NCBI GenBank assembly: GCA_028554755.1
Contig: JAPTOF010000019.1
Coordinates: 4,040,001-4,104,000 of the forward strand
Direction: 5' to 3'
Origin: Cordia subcordata
Lineage: Eukaryota > Streptophyta > Magnoliopsida > Boraginales > Cordiaceae
Length of the DNA stretch: 64,000 nucleotides
Both the position numbers and the translations under genes were made by a program. The notes under the pieces were generated by a model. The model was not told where the DNA came from and did no database searches. It saw only the letters and a list, made by a program, of their open reading frames with translations. Each line of letters begins with the position of its first letter. Position 1 is the first letter of the stretch. Positions 35,294 to 48,000 of this stretch are shown here, piece by piece.

Positions 35294-38200
35294 ATGTGTG
35301 TGTGTTTTGCATTATGTTATATTGATTACAATAATTTATCTGTCAAATGATTAATTAGAGTTTAATATGTGATTATTTTGTGTGTGAATTGTTTAATTTG
35401 ATTGGCTTATGAAGGAATTCGTGAAATATTGGAACTAAGGTAATTGATTTCTGTAGAAACTGTGTTGCATGTTCAAATTGACCTGAAAATGTTAGTTGAA
35501 TGTACGTGGCCATATATTTTGTGCTATACGTGTACTGGTTTTAGTAGTGGGCCAAGATATCAGCATAATTATGAAACTTACTGGATTTATTGAATCATGT
35601 GCTACTGTCGATATTATAATTTATCTGTTAATTGATCATTTAACAACAGATTAATCACCGTCACAGAATTTTTGAGTTTGTATATTTGTGATATAGTGCT
35701 GTCATATATATGCTAATAAGCTTGTACTTTGGTGTCTTAAAATCCTATGCAGAATTATGGTTATCTTGAGTCGCTTGAACCAACAAAAGTCATTTTAGGG
35801 AAGGATCACAACATTTTGATACAGCTTTGCTGGTGAAGATTGATCGAACAATGAAGAAATATGCTGATAATCTGCTACATAAACTGGAATGTGTCAGTGC
35901 CCGGCTTTCCAAGTTGGAGACCAGGACTTGCCAACTTGAAAACTCAGTGGATGATGTCAAAGCAACTATTGGGAACAATCATGGGAGTACTGATGGGAAA
36001 ATGAGACAATTGGAGAATTTACGTAGAGAGGTATGTCCACTTTTATTTATGTTTCAACTTAACGAGTTAAGCATATATTTACATTTTATCAAATTAATTA
36101 ATTACCAGTGGATCAATAAAACACCAAATTTATAATTTTAGGTCTAGGTTGAAAATTCTATCATGTTTTGAATTTTTTGAATCCTGTTCTATCTTCTCGC
36201 TCTATCTAGGTTTTGAATTATGTCAACCTTCTTTTGATTATTGCTCTCAAGTGCTCATGTAATAGCTTCAATTTTGGGATTTCCTACATTACGAAACACA
36301 GGAATATGTTACTTTATATATCTGTAAAGGGAAATTTTGATTTTCTTTTTCAAGGTCTTGGTGAATTGATTGTTGAAGATACAGTGGTATTCTAATCTTA
36401 ATAATTTAGGAGCTAGGTGACACCCGGTTAGGATCCTGCATGCATGAACTAATATAGTAGTCTTCAAGGATGAAGCCATGAAGGAAAAAATGGTGTTGTC
36501 AGAGTCACAAAGTCAACTTTACTAATTTTACAAATTGAGAGCTAGGAAACAGTCAAATAAGATTTCGTGTGCATTTTCTGACATAGAGGTAGCTTTTAAC
36601 ATGAATGAATAGTATTTCAAATCCATTTAGTCGATCTAACCCATTTTGGTATGGGCTAGATTTGGTTTGCTATAGAAAGTTAAGTGAGACATAAACTAGC
36701 TTCTAGATTCAGATGACTCTAAGTGATAATTAAAATTGAGTTCACAAACTGTTCAACCAGGCTTGCTTTTCCAATAATTGTTTCCCATGACTTTCGTGTC
36801 TATTAACACATTGGGATAAGTCATGCCCTAAATGCTGCAAGTTAACCGGTCATATATTTGTATCCTATATCTATATAGTTCTTCCTTTACAGGTTTTATG
36901 ACTGTCTTTGTGTCTCGATTTCCTATGTCATGTTTTATGAGGAGTGCTTCTCATATGCCTTTTGAGATTTCCTCTGGCCTTTCTGTCATATCACATGGAT
37001 GTCCAACTATTACCAACTTATTTTTTTATTGACCTTGCTATATAGTGTTTCTGTTTCCTCTGCTCTAAACATTTACTTTAGTTAAGGTTGTCCTAACATT
37101 CTCTGACTTTGTTCCAGCCTTTTCTGTCTTTCCTTTTCCATGGATGTGAGGTTGCTTTTGATCTTTTGATAATCTTTACTCTTATTTCCAACATTACTAT
37201 TGGTATTTTCTTTTTCCCTGTAACGTATGTTGTTTACATTGCATACAGGTCCAAACTAGTGTACAGGTTATAAGGGATAAACAAGATATAATAGACGCTC
37301 AGTTGCAGGTAGCTAAGCTACAAGTTTCAGAGGTTGAGCAATACCCAGAAATTCGTAATACAGTAAACATGGACTATGTGTAGCTTGCAGCATCTGCTCT
37401 ACAGCAACTTCCTCCTATTTTCCATTCGCAGCAACCTCTAACTTTTCCTTCACATAATGCTCCTCTGTTCCCTCCCCAACAAAACCCACCACAACATGTC
37501 CAGGTTCCTAACCAATTTTCTCTGAACCAACTCCCTCCTGCCCCTCACATAGACTCTTACTACCCCTACCTGCCCAAGCACTACAAAATGCAAGCCAACT
37601 ATACCAAATGCCCCCAACACAGTAGTTACAGTTGGCTTCCCCTCCCCAACCATATCCGTAGTAGCTGCAGCTAACTTCTACACCTTAACCACTTCTACAG
37701 TAGCAATATCAGGCATCCCCCCAATTAAAGTATTCGCAGTTCCCTCTTTTACCATCTCAGCAAGCACACCATTCTCTGTCAGCTTTTAATCTTTCTCAGT
37801 CTCAACCTCTATTAGGCCGTCACCCAGAGGAAACACCATTCATACAATCTCAGAATTATCCACCAGGTATCTATCAGACTCCTTCTTATTCACCTCCTTG
37901 AGCTCCTCCACCACAACAGTTTAATGGAGCTTTTTCTTCAAACATGTATGATGCATAACCTAGTAGACCTGGACTTGGTGAATCTTATCCTTATAGCAGT
38001 TCGTCTTCCTAGTATGGCAGTGGCCCCCCAATGAAACCACAGTAACTTCCTTCTGCTACTTTGAGTTAGACTGGTGGAACTGGTTACCCACAGCTCCCTA
38101 CTACTCGAATACTACCTCATGCGTTGCCCACTACCTCGTCGGTTGGTGGTAGATCTGGTTCTGCTGGTATTGGCAACAAGGTTCCCGTTGATGATGTGGT

Positions 38201-38357
38201 TGATAGGGTGATGAATATGGGATTTCCCAGAGACCAAGTTAGAGCGACAGTGCGGAAATTGACTGAGAGTAGCCAGTCAATTTATTTGAATATGGTGTTA
38301 GACAAGTTGATGAATTATGGGGAAGGACAGCCATCACGAGCCTAGTTTGGCCGGTAA
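34939..38357 (+). pseudogene. DUF1421 UBA-like protein gene, decayed
   Basis: Three exons with intact splice borders: 34939-35246, 35753-36030 and 37249-38357. Recognisable parts, in order: a Ser/Asn-rich start MDKQIMDLSNSKSS; FQPIRPIETSSPQA; YGYLESLEPTKVIL; the coiled coil IDRTMKKYADNLLHKLECVS...NSVDDVKATIGNNHGSTDG; VIRDKQDIIDAQLQVAKLQ; a Pro/Gln-rich middle; and the C-terminal UBA-like domain VPVDDVVDRVMNMGF...LDKLMNYGEGQPSRA. This is the plant DUF1421 family. One-base deletions break the frame near 35036, 35812 and 37568. Nonsense codons lie at 37381, 37623, 37659, 37662, 37686, 37701, 37899, 37956, 38010, 38043, 38067 and 38343. Retained introns show it is not a processed copy. The coding text between lesions is still close to the family, so loss seems fairly recent. 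It is unlikely to make a full protein. Confidence 0.88.
35261..35305. repeat. Compound (TA)n(TG)n microsatellite
   Basis: A short TA tract runs into TG repeats with one interruption, inside intron 1 of the DUF1421 relic. Confidence 0.9.
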
Positions 38358-41300
38358 AATGTTTCTTTTGATTGATCTTGTGTACGGAAGTTGAATTGAT
38401 TTTTCTGTTGATCGAATTTGCAAATAACAAAAAATTTGGTTGGATATTATTCTGTTGCTTCTTTTACTTACTCAGTTTATGGTTATCGTTTTGTTCATTG
38501 GTTATTTGATTATGGAATGGATCCTTTCATGCATTTTCAACTTCTGGTCTTTTAAGAATCGCAACATCCGTTACTCGTTTGTACTAAAATATACGACATT
38601 GGGATATCCACTTCCGTTATGACATTTTTTTTGGAAAAGACATCCTTATTGGTGAAGTGTTCTCTTTTCTTCCACATATTGTTAACCATATAGAGCATTG
38701 TGGTATTATTTGATGGGTTCCGCAAAGGGAAAGAAATAATTTGTCACTATTGGCAAATGGCAACAGTGATTTAATTTCTCTTATTCAATGCTTAGTTCGA
38801 TTTGTTACAGATGGAAAGCACGCTATATTTGTAAGACTGGCTAATGGTATTAAAGTCATGTATCAAAGAAGCAATAATCGAACCTTGGTGTAGCTATAAT
38901 AAAAAGGAAAAGGAAAAACAAAGAAAGAAGAAGCTAAAATAAAACAGACTACTTACGCATAATGTAGAAAGATAGACAACAAAAGAACATGTATAAGATG
39001 GGGCATTTAATCATTAGTTAAATAAACATTTGATTTCATGTTTTTTATTGCTCTCTGATGGGCATTTAAATCATTAAAAATAAGTTTCAATTTTTTATCT
39101 CGAAAATTTAATTTGAGTACAGGTGAGAAAAGGTCGAGTCTACAGAGATTGGAAGATTTAGGATGCATCAATTATGCCAAGTAGATTAATCAAATAAGCC
39201 ACAATAAAAAAAGAGAGGATTTTTAGCGCAAAAAATCAAGCTAGGCAGAAAATAAAAAAAATTAAATATCAATAAAATTAAAGTTATGGATGCAACCTAG
39301 ACTTAAATAAATGCTGAAAAATTAATATTAAACAAGAATTAAATGAGAATTAAGCCCAGTCTTGGGTGTAGTTTCAATTTTTGTCAACAAATTCGATCGG
39401 AGATGTAAAGATAACTTCCACCTATTTTGATAAATCAGTTATGGTCGCCAGCATAATCTAACGACCTCATCTTTTCTTACAATGTTGATAACGATTTAAA
39501 CCCTCTACGATTTTTTTCTGCTATTGCCTTACCTATTAGATGGCCTAATCCGTGGAGATATCCGTAGGGTCTATCTATTGGTAGCATTAGGTTCTAGAAA
39601 AACTTGATTCTAATAGTCAATTCTCTCGCGGCAATCACTCAGTTAGATTATATGTTTACATAAGAGATTTGGTTACCACTATTGTTAGATTAATTAAATC
39701 AATCTATTTAGCTATCTATCATCAAACAATTGAATAATTGGGCCCTAATGAAACAATTACAAGATAATATTTAAAATGGTAAACACATAAATACCAAAAT
39801 TATAGTGAAAGAATAAAAATAATTAGATCTCACGGAATTAAAAAACCAAAATCTAGATTAATCCTTGGCTAGAAAGAAGTTTACAACTTCATAAACCTGA
39901 AAATGGCATCTCAAAGAGAAAACGTTTGCTGCAAAATGTTCTGAATAAAGTCTAGATAACCCCTGTGAAATGTACATAGGAAAATATATAGAAGAAATTC
40001 CTAACTAGAGCCCTTATCAGATAAAGAAACTCTTTAAAAGCTAAGAGAAATAAAAAGGTAAAAAATTCTTAATTACAATTCTTGATGAAATAAAAGTCTT
40101 TTAGAATTAATCTCCTTGCTTTCCAAAATATGGCAAGTCTCCATATTGCAATTCTTTTCCAAAAGTATTGCAAAAATATCTCCAATGTTGTAGTTAAAGT
40201 GTGGTCAATCTCACATAGGCTTCGCATGGTATTTTCCAAAGTTGTATCAATTACAAACACATGAAAAAAGTCCTTTGAATCCATATATAATACTTCCAGC
40301 TTCTTTTTCCAAGCATAAACATGCAAAAACACATAAAAGGCACTAATTAGGAAGCATTTAATTCTAGAATTAAACACAAATAATTATGAATTCAATGATT
40401 AATTCGGACTTATCACCCTCTCCTCTCTTCTCCTCATTCTCTTCTAACTTTCTTCTTTGTGTGGTATTTCTTACTGTTTTTTTGTCACTTTTATAGTGGA
40501 TTGACTAAGGTGATCTAACTTTAGGTCGTAGCTGTCATTCCTCTCTCTCTTTTTTTTCTGTTTTCATTTTTGTGTTTTTACCTTTTTTTCTTATATAATT
40601 TTTCTCTTTATTGTATAGTATGATTTTAATGTGAAAATTATATTTGCCTTAACCTGGAGGTAGTCTAGCAATAGACCCTTTGGAGCTTGGACCTATCCTA
40701 TAGACATATCGACCTTGTCACTTAAATAACTTAAAGGCAAATCACATAGGTTAAGGGCCAATCCAAAAAGTCAATTGGCACAGATCACGGAGGTGGGACA
40801 ATCATGGAAGCGATTGTTAGGCATAAGTCTTAGTGGTGAGATTTATGACAAGAATTAGTGCGTTCAAATAGCAATAAATCAAGAAATATGCTCACCCTTA
40901 AAATGTTAGGGATGCATTACGACTATCTACCTTACACCTACAACCAGATAATCCTTCTTGTATCATCAATTCCCCTTTCTCAGATAAAGAGATCTTGAAT
41001 CTACACTTGCAAAAGAGTTCAATGTCTTAATTATAGATCAAGAGGCCTTCAACAATTTTAACTCTTTTGTTGATTGGTACTATACTATTTTGTTAAATCT
41101 TATGAGCTGTTTCTGATTTTGGTTTGAGACCTTCTTTTGTTGCCCAAGTTGCTTCATCCAAACTATACAACTCATTATGTTTAGTACGTCAACTATGTTG
41201 TTTATTAAATTGCTTATACAAAGCTTTCTTTCTTTTATTTTTTCAAGCTTATGCTATGTTGTTTGTCAAAATTTTGATTTTCTTATACTTAGTTTAATGA

Positions 41301-41759
41301 TCGTATAAAATATTTTTATGTTCTTGACAAAAGAAAAAAATGGGGCATTTTCACTTATTTTGCTTTTTATGGCCACAACTCTAGGGATATAAAATGCAAA
41401 TAACTTGGCATCAGGGACCAAGGTGCAAAATCCGCTAAAATTAGAAACCAGCACAAAACCAACTTCTCTATTCCTCGACCAACTTCGCAACAAAAGGCGA
41501 GGCCAATATTAGAAATCCTACAAAACACGAGCCCTTGCTCTTCAATTTTGGCCATATTTTTTTTTATCAATTTGCTTTGCTGTAAAACCCTTTTCTCACC
41601 TTTTCTTGATTTCTTCATTTCTCGAGAAAAAAGAAAAAAAGAGTTAAAATTTAGAGCCAACGATACACACACTAACACAAAGGAAAAAGACAAACTTTGC
41701 AAGAGAAGCAAATTAAAGGCCCTGCCATTTTCGGAGCTTTATATACACCGAAAATATAC
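38358..41759. other. Intergenic DNA with repeat-like segment
   Basis: No gene supported. From about 39110 (AAGGTCGAGTCTACAGAGATTGG) to 40416 the sequence reads like a decayed retroelement on the minus strand: 40416 begins TGATAAGTCC, a common plant LTR start, and the GGTCGA(A/G)TC-CACAGAGATTGG phrase recurs in plant repeats. The minus-strand open frame at 40377-40069 belongs to it and matches no protein I know. A second LTR or target duplication was not found, so this remains tentative. Confidence 0.35.
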
Positions 41760-44700
41760 AAACATATATATAATATATAATATATACAGATATATACACA
41801 CGTATAATCGGAATGATTATATTGACAGAGGGGGAACCGAAACCCTAAGACACAAATCTGTATTACAGGTTCGGTTTCTGTCTTACTTCTCCTTTAATTT
41901 CTGTTTATATACAAATGTCGCGTGCTTTATATAGTGTTATATATATGTGTATGTGTATATGCATGTATATATCATTTATACTTATTCGTCGTCTGAATTT
42001 GCAATCGGAGCTAAATGCGGTACATATATACACACTTATATGTATATTTATGTGCATAGATTATTCTAATGATTGATTTTCGTGGACGAAATTAGGGTTT
42101 TGGTCAGTGATGATGAGTTGTGTGCGGCCTCTCTCTATTGTTATTTCTTTTAAAGAAAATGTTTGAGTAAGAGCTCTTTTGTATATTTGCAGTTCACGAT
42201 AAAGGCTGCTATTAGTTGGGAAATAAAATTAAAGTAAATAGTTAAGGGCTTTTTAGAGGCCTTATATGGGTGTTGAAGAATCTTGCATTGTATGCTTGTG
42301 AATTATTTATGCAGAGAAATAATGTGTTGGAGTTCCTAAGAATGAAATATAGTTTGAGGAAGAAGAGCTCGCATTTGTGGAGTTTGTTGTCTGGTGATTA
42401 GTGTGTAAATAGAGAAGTTAACTAATTTGGTTCTAGGGTTCGGTCTGGGGTGTTAAGTGCATGTTTTGAAATGGTATAATTATTGGGATGGTCTCTGATT
42501 ATGCATTGAATTTGTGTTTGGATGTCTGCTGTTTCATTCGCATTTGTTATCTGCCTTTTTGTATCTAAGTGCTAAATGGCCGTGTTTGTGTGGTAAATAT
42601 GAAAGTTAATTAATTTCATTTGTAATTTATCTTATCTTATTGTCTCAATTCATACCTAAGCACATTTTAATATAATTTATTGATAGGATTTTAAAGTTAT
42701 GATATATGTATGGTATGTGTAAGGAGCATATAGGAGTCCTAGTTTTAGCTATGACATTTGGCACCCTACGGAGTCCACTTTTAGTAGTCATAGTTATTAA
42801 ACCTTTTTGGCATTTGAACAATTATTGCTAGTGCCATAAGTCACTAGCATGGAAGATACCTTTTGTTGTAGTATTGCCATCTGCACAAGGTGGTCTTTTC
42901 TAGCCCCTCCCTCTGTCTATCTCTCTATGCCCGGTTCTGGTGTCTGTGCATGCATGGATGTCTCCCTCTCTCTCTTATTTTCTCACACACACACTATCCT
43001 TCGTATTTTACCATTATTCTATGCATCATCAGCAATTGTGATTTGCTAATACTTCTCAGGATTTTGTGAAAGGCGTTTATTTCCATCACGTGAATCGCGT
43101 GTATCTTTCATTGCTTATGGATGCATCAAAAGTGGAAAGTGATAAGAGATATGCATTCAGTTATGGAGAAATATGGTTATGTGAAACTTTTGGCCTGTGA
43201 ACGGGTATTGATTTGAGTAGTATATTTTCATGGTGCTTCAAACCCCATTCAGGGCGAAGTCATATAGGCTCATATAGGTTTGCAAGAACATTGCAAATTA
43301 CCATGGGGGAATTTGTGACCATTAGTTCAGTTTTGAGGAATAATCTGGTAATTTATCCAATATGTGGATTATCATAACGACCTTTTTTCAATCTTCTTAT
43401 GTCCCCTAAGGTAATATAAGCAAAAGAAGGACATCTTTGATTAGGCCTGAAGGATGTAGAAACATAATCCTCTTCTTGATCTTAGAGCAAGACTAGCGCT
43501 GAAGTGGACGCTATATGATATAGTTAATCACTAGGCATTACTATGAATTATGTCAAGCATGTGCTAGCAAAAATATTCTTTGTCGGGCAGATATTGAGAA
43601 GTTTATCTATTTAAATATCAGGCATCCAGGGAGGTAGGAGTGTTCAAAGTATGGGCTACGCTTCCTGAAGCCTGTCAGTTAGAACTCCTTGTCATTTGAA
43701 ATTCCAATTTCGCACCCTCCTTCAAACTAGCCCTAGTTTCTGCAGATGCAAGTGGTGTGATATTCCTAAATGAACAAACTTAAGCCTAATAAGTTGAACA
43801 GCTCTATTATATGATGAAGATTTAAGTTGTTCTGCTAGATAGCAGAACTTGTGTGTCAATGTGAGAGGTCCACCCCTCATACATGGATAAGACCCTAGGT
43901 ATGTTTTGTTACTCACGCATCTTAACTTGATATAACCCTTTGCCGTAGAGACAAGTTTTACGTGTATCTTTGACTGTTGTTAAACTTATTGTAGTCAAGT
44001 TTACTATGTTTTCATATGGAAAAGAATTATAAGAGCTGTCTGTTGCAATTGATATGGTCCAAATCTGTTTGCTGCATGCAAGCAGCATTGCAGATTGTGC
44101 TTCCATAAATCGTGCTTAGTTAGATCAAGCTCACTAGTTATATCATTTCTTGCCAATTCTTTTTGCCATTTTTCAGTTTTTTTGACAATGCCATGAATGC
44201 TTTGAAAGAAGTTATTCCCTCCCCAACCCACATGCACATACAATCAAGAAGAAAAGAAGGGAAGTAGGCGATGGAGAATGCTCCCCCTGCAATGTCTACT
44301 TTTAAGAATGCATTTCTTTTTTTTCCAAGTAAAAAGGAAATTATCTAATTGCCCAAGACAAATGGTGCTTCACTCTAAATCGACATTTTGTATGGTTAAA
44401 GTTGGATACAGTGGCATCATGACATCTTAAAGGTAATGAATAACACCTTATCGTGTAAGTACACCAAGTTCAATGAATAGTTAAAGAGGGTATCATAAAA
44501 ATGTGATGTAATTATTATATTGGTTTTGGAAATAATGTAATTTCCAAGTTTTCCGAATGTTGCATCAATTAAGATATCCCAAATAAGGTGGCCATCCAAT
44601 TGAGATGCAAGAGAGTATCTGATCATGACGTCAACTTGTAGGTTTAGAAATCTGGCGGAACAAGATCCTGACAGTTTTAGTGCCTCAGACAAATAAGTTT

Positions 44701-45091
44701 GCTGCAGAGCTTGTTTTTGTGGCTCAACATAGTTGTGAATTTTATTGTTCTTGAAAACAAGTGATTTGTGTGTGTATATATATTTTCTTTCCAGTTGCAT
44801 ATTCTTTATCTCTAATTACTGTTTACGGCTTATAATAGTTATTTTCATTCTGGAATGTCTGTATCTCGTCTCGAATGTTTACAGTTCAAAAATGTAATTA
44901 TACATGTGCTGGTAGACGGACTTATGGACTTCTATAAAATTATTGTGCTACATATTGCTATTCTAGAGCCAGTGTCCTTGCTGATTGATTTTGGCCAATA
45001 AATGCTTAGGTTGCTTCATCTTCTAGGAGTGCATAACTTTGATGCTGCGGACAAGTTGATCACTAGGTTCCATATTATATAGGGGGATTCA
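41760..45091 (+). promoter_or_regulatory. Probable promoter, first noncoding exon and long 5'-UTR intron of the CCCH-RRM gene
   Basis: A telo-box AAACCCTAA at 41840-41848 lies in leader-like sequence of the kind found near transcription starts of plant housekeeping genes. The coding exon is preceded by a strong acceptor TTCATCTTCTAG ending at 45026, leaving 65 bases of 5' UTR before the ATG. The ~3 kb between has no coding frame I recognise and would be a 5'-UTR intron. The donor was not fixed; this is inference. Confidence 0.4.
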
Positions 45092-48000
45092 ATGGATCTA
45101 AAAGTTTCATCTCCAAGGCCAGACATTTCACCTCCTGATGATGTGAATGATCCTGAAGAGAAAGAAGTCAGTGAAGATGATGATGATGATCGCAACCATA
45201 AGCATCGTAGACGGGATGCACGTTCTCAGTCTTCAGAGAGAGATGCTCTTGAGCCAGTTTTCTCCAGGCCTTACAGAAAGCGGAACAAGCCTTATGAAAA
45301 TGGGAATCCTTCTGCAAGTTTTAATAAACGACGTCCAAGCATATCATCCTTTTCCCATGGTCCACTGGATTCAACCCAAAGGATCAGGGCAAGTCAATCA
45401 ATGTCTGGGGACTTAGACTCTGGCAGAGGTAGAGGAAGGGAAGCTGGTTTTTGGGGCCAACATGAACTAGTTCAACAGGGATCTATGCCTTCCAACTTGT
45501 TTGCTGGAGGGGTAGTGCCTACATTTGGCATGGTTCCGACTTTGCCTAATGGAGGTCTTGATTCACTTCATCCCCTGCATTTACAAGGGACCCTTAGACA
45601 ATCTATTCATCCGGGAATGAACATGGGCATTCCACGACAACGATGTAGAGACTTCGAGGAGCGTGGCTTTTGCCTTAGAGGCGATATGTGCCCAATGGAG
45701 CATGGTGTTAATCGTATTGTTGTTGAAGATGTTCAGGTATGTGTCTAGTTCAATTGATTGGAGAATATTTGCAATGATTTATTTTATTCTTTTTCTGAAC
45801 TTGTAAATCAATATATATATATATATTGGGTATTAATTATGCTTTTGCCTTTAAAAGTTCTCTTCTGCTGTTGAGATTATAAATTCTTTTATTTTATTGC
45901 ATTATTAACTGTTAAGGTGCACCTTCCATTGGTTTTCCAGAGTGAACTTCTCCCATTTAATAAGTACGGCTGGGCATTGTAGAATGAATTCTTGTCTGGT
46001 AGGAACAGTTGGGCTTCTGATGTTGATTTTTATTGACTGCTCTTTATTGGATTGCTGGTACTTTTTATTGGACCAGTAATGTCCAATACTAAGACCTTAT
46101 TACTGGTAATCACAATATGGAGGTAGTTTACCTTGTGCATCAACATTTGGAGCCTCCAAACTGTGGAATGCATACGCGATACTCCTGGAAGGTCCTCATT
46201 CAATGGTTTATAGAATTATGATTTTTCACTGCATGAAAATGCTTGAGATAATCTCTTATCGTAAATTGTAAGTGTTTGATTGGTTTGTGTAATATTCACA
46301 CGTGATGAGTGCCTCCGTATGTGAACTATGTAGCTTTTGCAAAAACTTGTCATGTGTGCATGCTGTGGCTATTTTGACCTTGTTGTCTTTCGTCCAATTT
46401 CACAGTCTCTCTCCCAGTTCAATCTTCCTGTTTCACTACCTAGCACGCACCTACTAGGCACTGCTACAGGTCAAGGACCTTTACCAGCAGTTAGTGTTCC
46501 GCATGCCACACTGACAAGTAGTAAAGGTCTAGGTGGCAAAAGTAGCAAGCCTGGAATGAATGGTGAAGGTATGGGTTTGAATGATACCCTTGCTGATGGT
46601 TCTGTTACAGCTGGAGCGGACGTCTATGATCCTGATCAGCCTTTATGGGCAAATGATGGCCCTGAAACCTCACGTGCACTTCGATCACCAAATCCATCTA
46701 CCTTGGATGAAACTGGTAATTCTTTAGATGTGGAACCTTCTGATCGTTATCATTTTGGGTTGTCTGCTAGCTTTGATAATGATCGTCCACTGAAAATTTC
46801 GGGATCTGCTGGACGAGCTCAAAGTTCATCAGTGTGGGGAAGAATTGGTAGTTCAAAGAATAGACCGGACGAAAAAGTTGATCCGGTAATTAGATCATCT
46901 TATTCTGATAATGAAGCAAAAGACGATCTAGAGTTGCTTACCAGTGCTCATGGTACTGCCCGTCATGGAAAGCACATGAATGCAAATGATATTGCTCAAC
47001 AAGTTACAGAGTCATCATCGAGGGTGAAAGTTGATTCTGGGCGTAGTTCAAGGAAGCCATCTCAGAAGGCACTTCGTACTTTATTTGTCAATGGCATTCC
47101 TCACAAAGACAACAAGAGGGAGGCGCTTCTTTCGCATTTTCAGAAATTTGGGGAGGTAATTGACATTTACATTCCATTAAATAGTGAGCGAGCTTTTGTT
47201 CAGTTTTCAAAGAGGGAAGAGGCTGAGGCCGCTTTAAAGGCGCCTGATGCTGTAATGGGCAATCGCTTCATAAAGCTATGGTGGGCTAACCGTGACAGTA
47301 TTCCTGATGATGGAATTACTGGATGCAGTAATGTATCTATGGGTACTGGTGGAATGGCATTTTCTTCAGTTGTACCCCGTCCATCGGTTGCTGGCAAAGT
47401 AAAAGAAAATCCTCATTCTGCTGCCAGCAAGAGTAATATTCCTCATTCTTCTAGTGCTACTGGCCCTGCCTCTGATCATCCTAAGCCTGCTGTTGCTGAT
47501 GCATCAAAAGCTCCACCTCCTTCACAGAAGAAGATGGAGAGTTTAGAGCTTTTGAAGGAAGAAATACGCAAGAAGCAGGAACTGCTTGACCAGAAACGGA
47601 GTGAGTTCCGGCGACAGTTGGATAAGCTTGAAAAACAAGTAATGCCATTTTGCATCTTTAAACTCTCACTAGGAAAAGCGCTTTCATTTATTTTCCTGTT
47701 CTGTTAGTGCTTTAATATCTATGTTTTGGTGACCCTATTCCTCTATGCTTTGCTATTTGATCATGCTGCGACACTGTCTTTAGATGTTGCTCTGCTCTGG
47801 ATATGATGGGTTTTCAATTATGTAGACAGAAAGAAATAATGTCAGTTTAGGACTTTTAAAGTCCTTAATGTGATGGCTGATAGTCTCAAACCATTGTATT
47901 TGTATTTACTTTTCAGTTTCAGCCCCTCCCCCAAAGGAAAAAGAATGACAAAATTTTACCTCAAGTTTAAAAAGAAGATTCCTCAAGCAGCCCCAAAAGG

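Noticed and set aside
38124..38345. Short intact frame covering only the UBA-like C-terminus of the DUF1421 relic as a separate small gene
   Set aside because: The first ATG lies inside ancestral coding sequence, there is no promoter signal, and the final Trp codon is itself a stop; best seen as part of the decayed gene.
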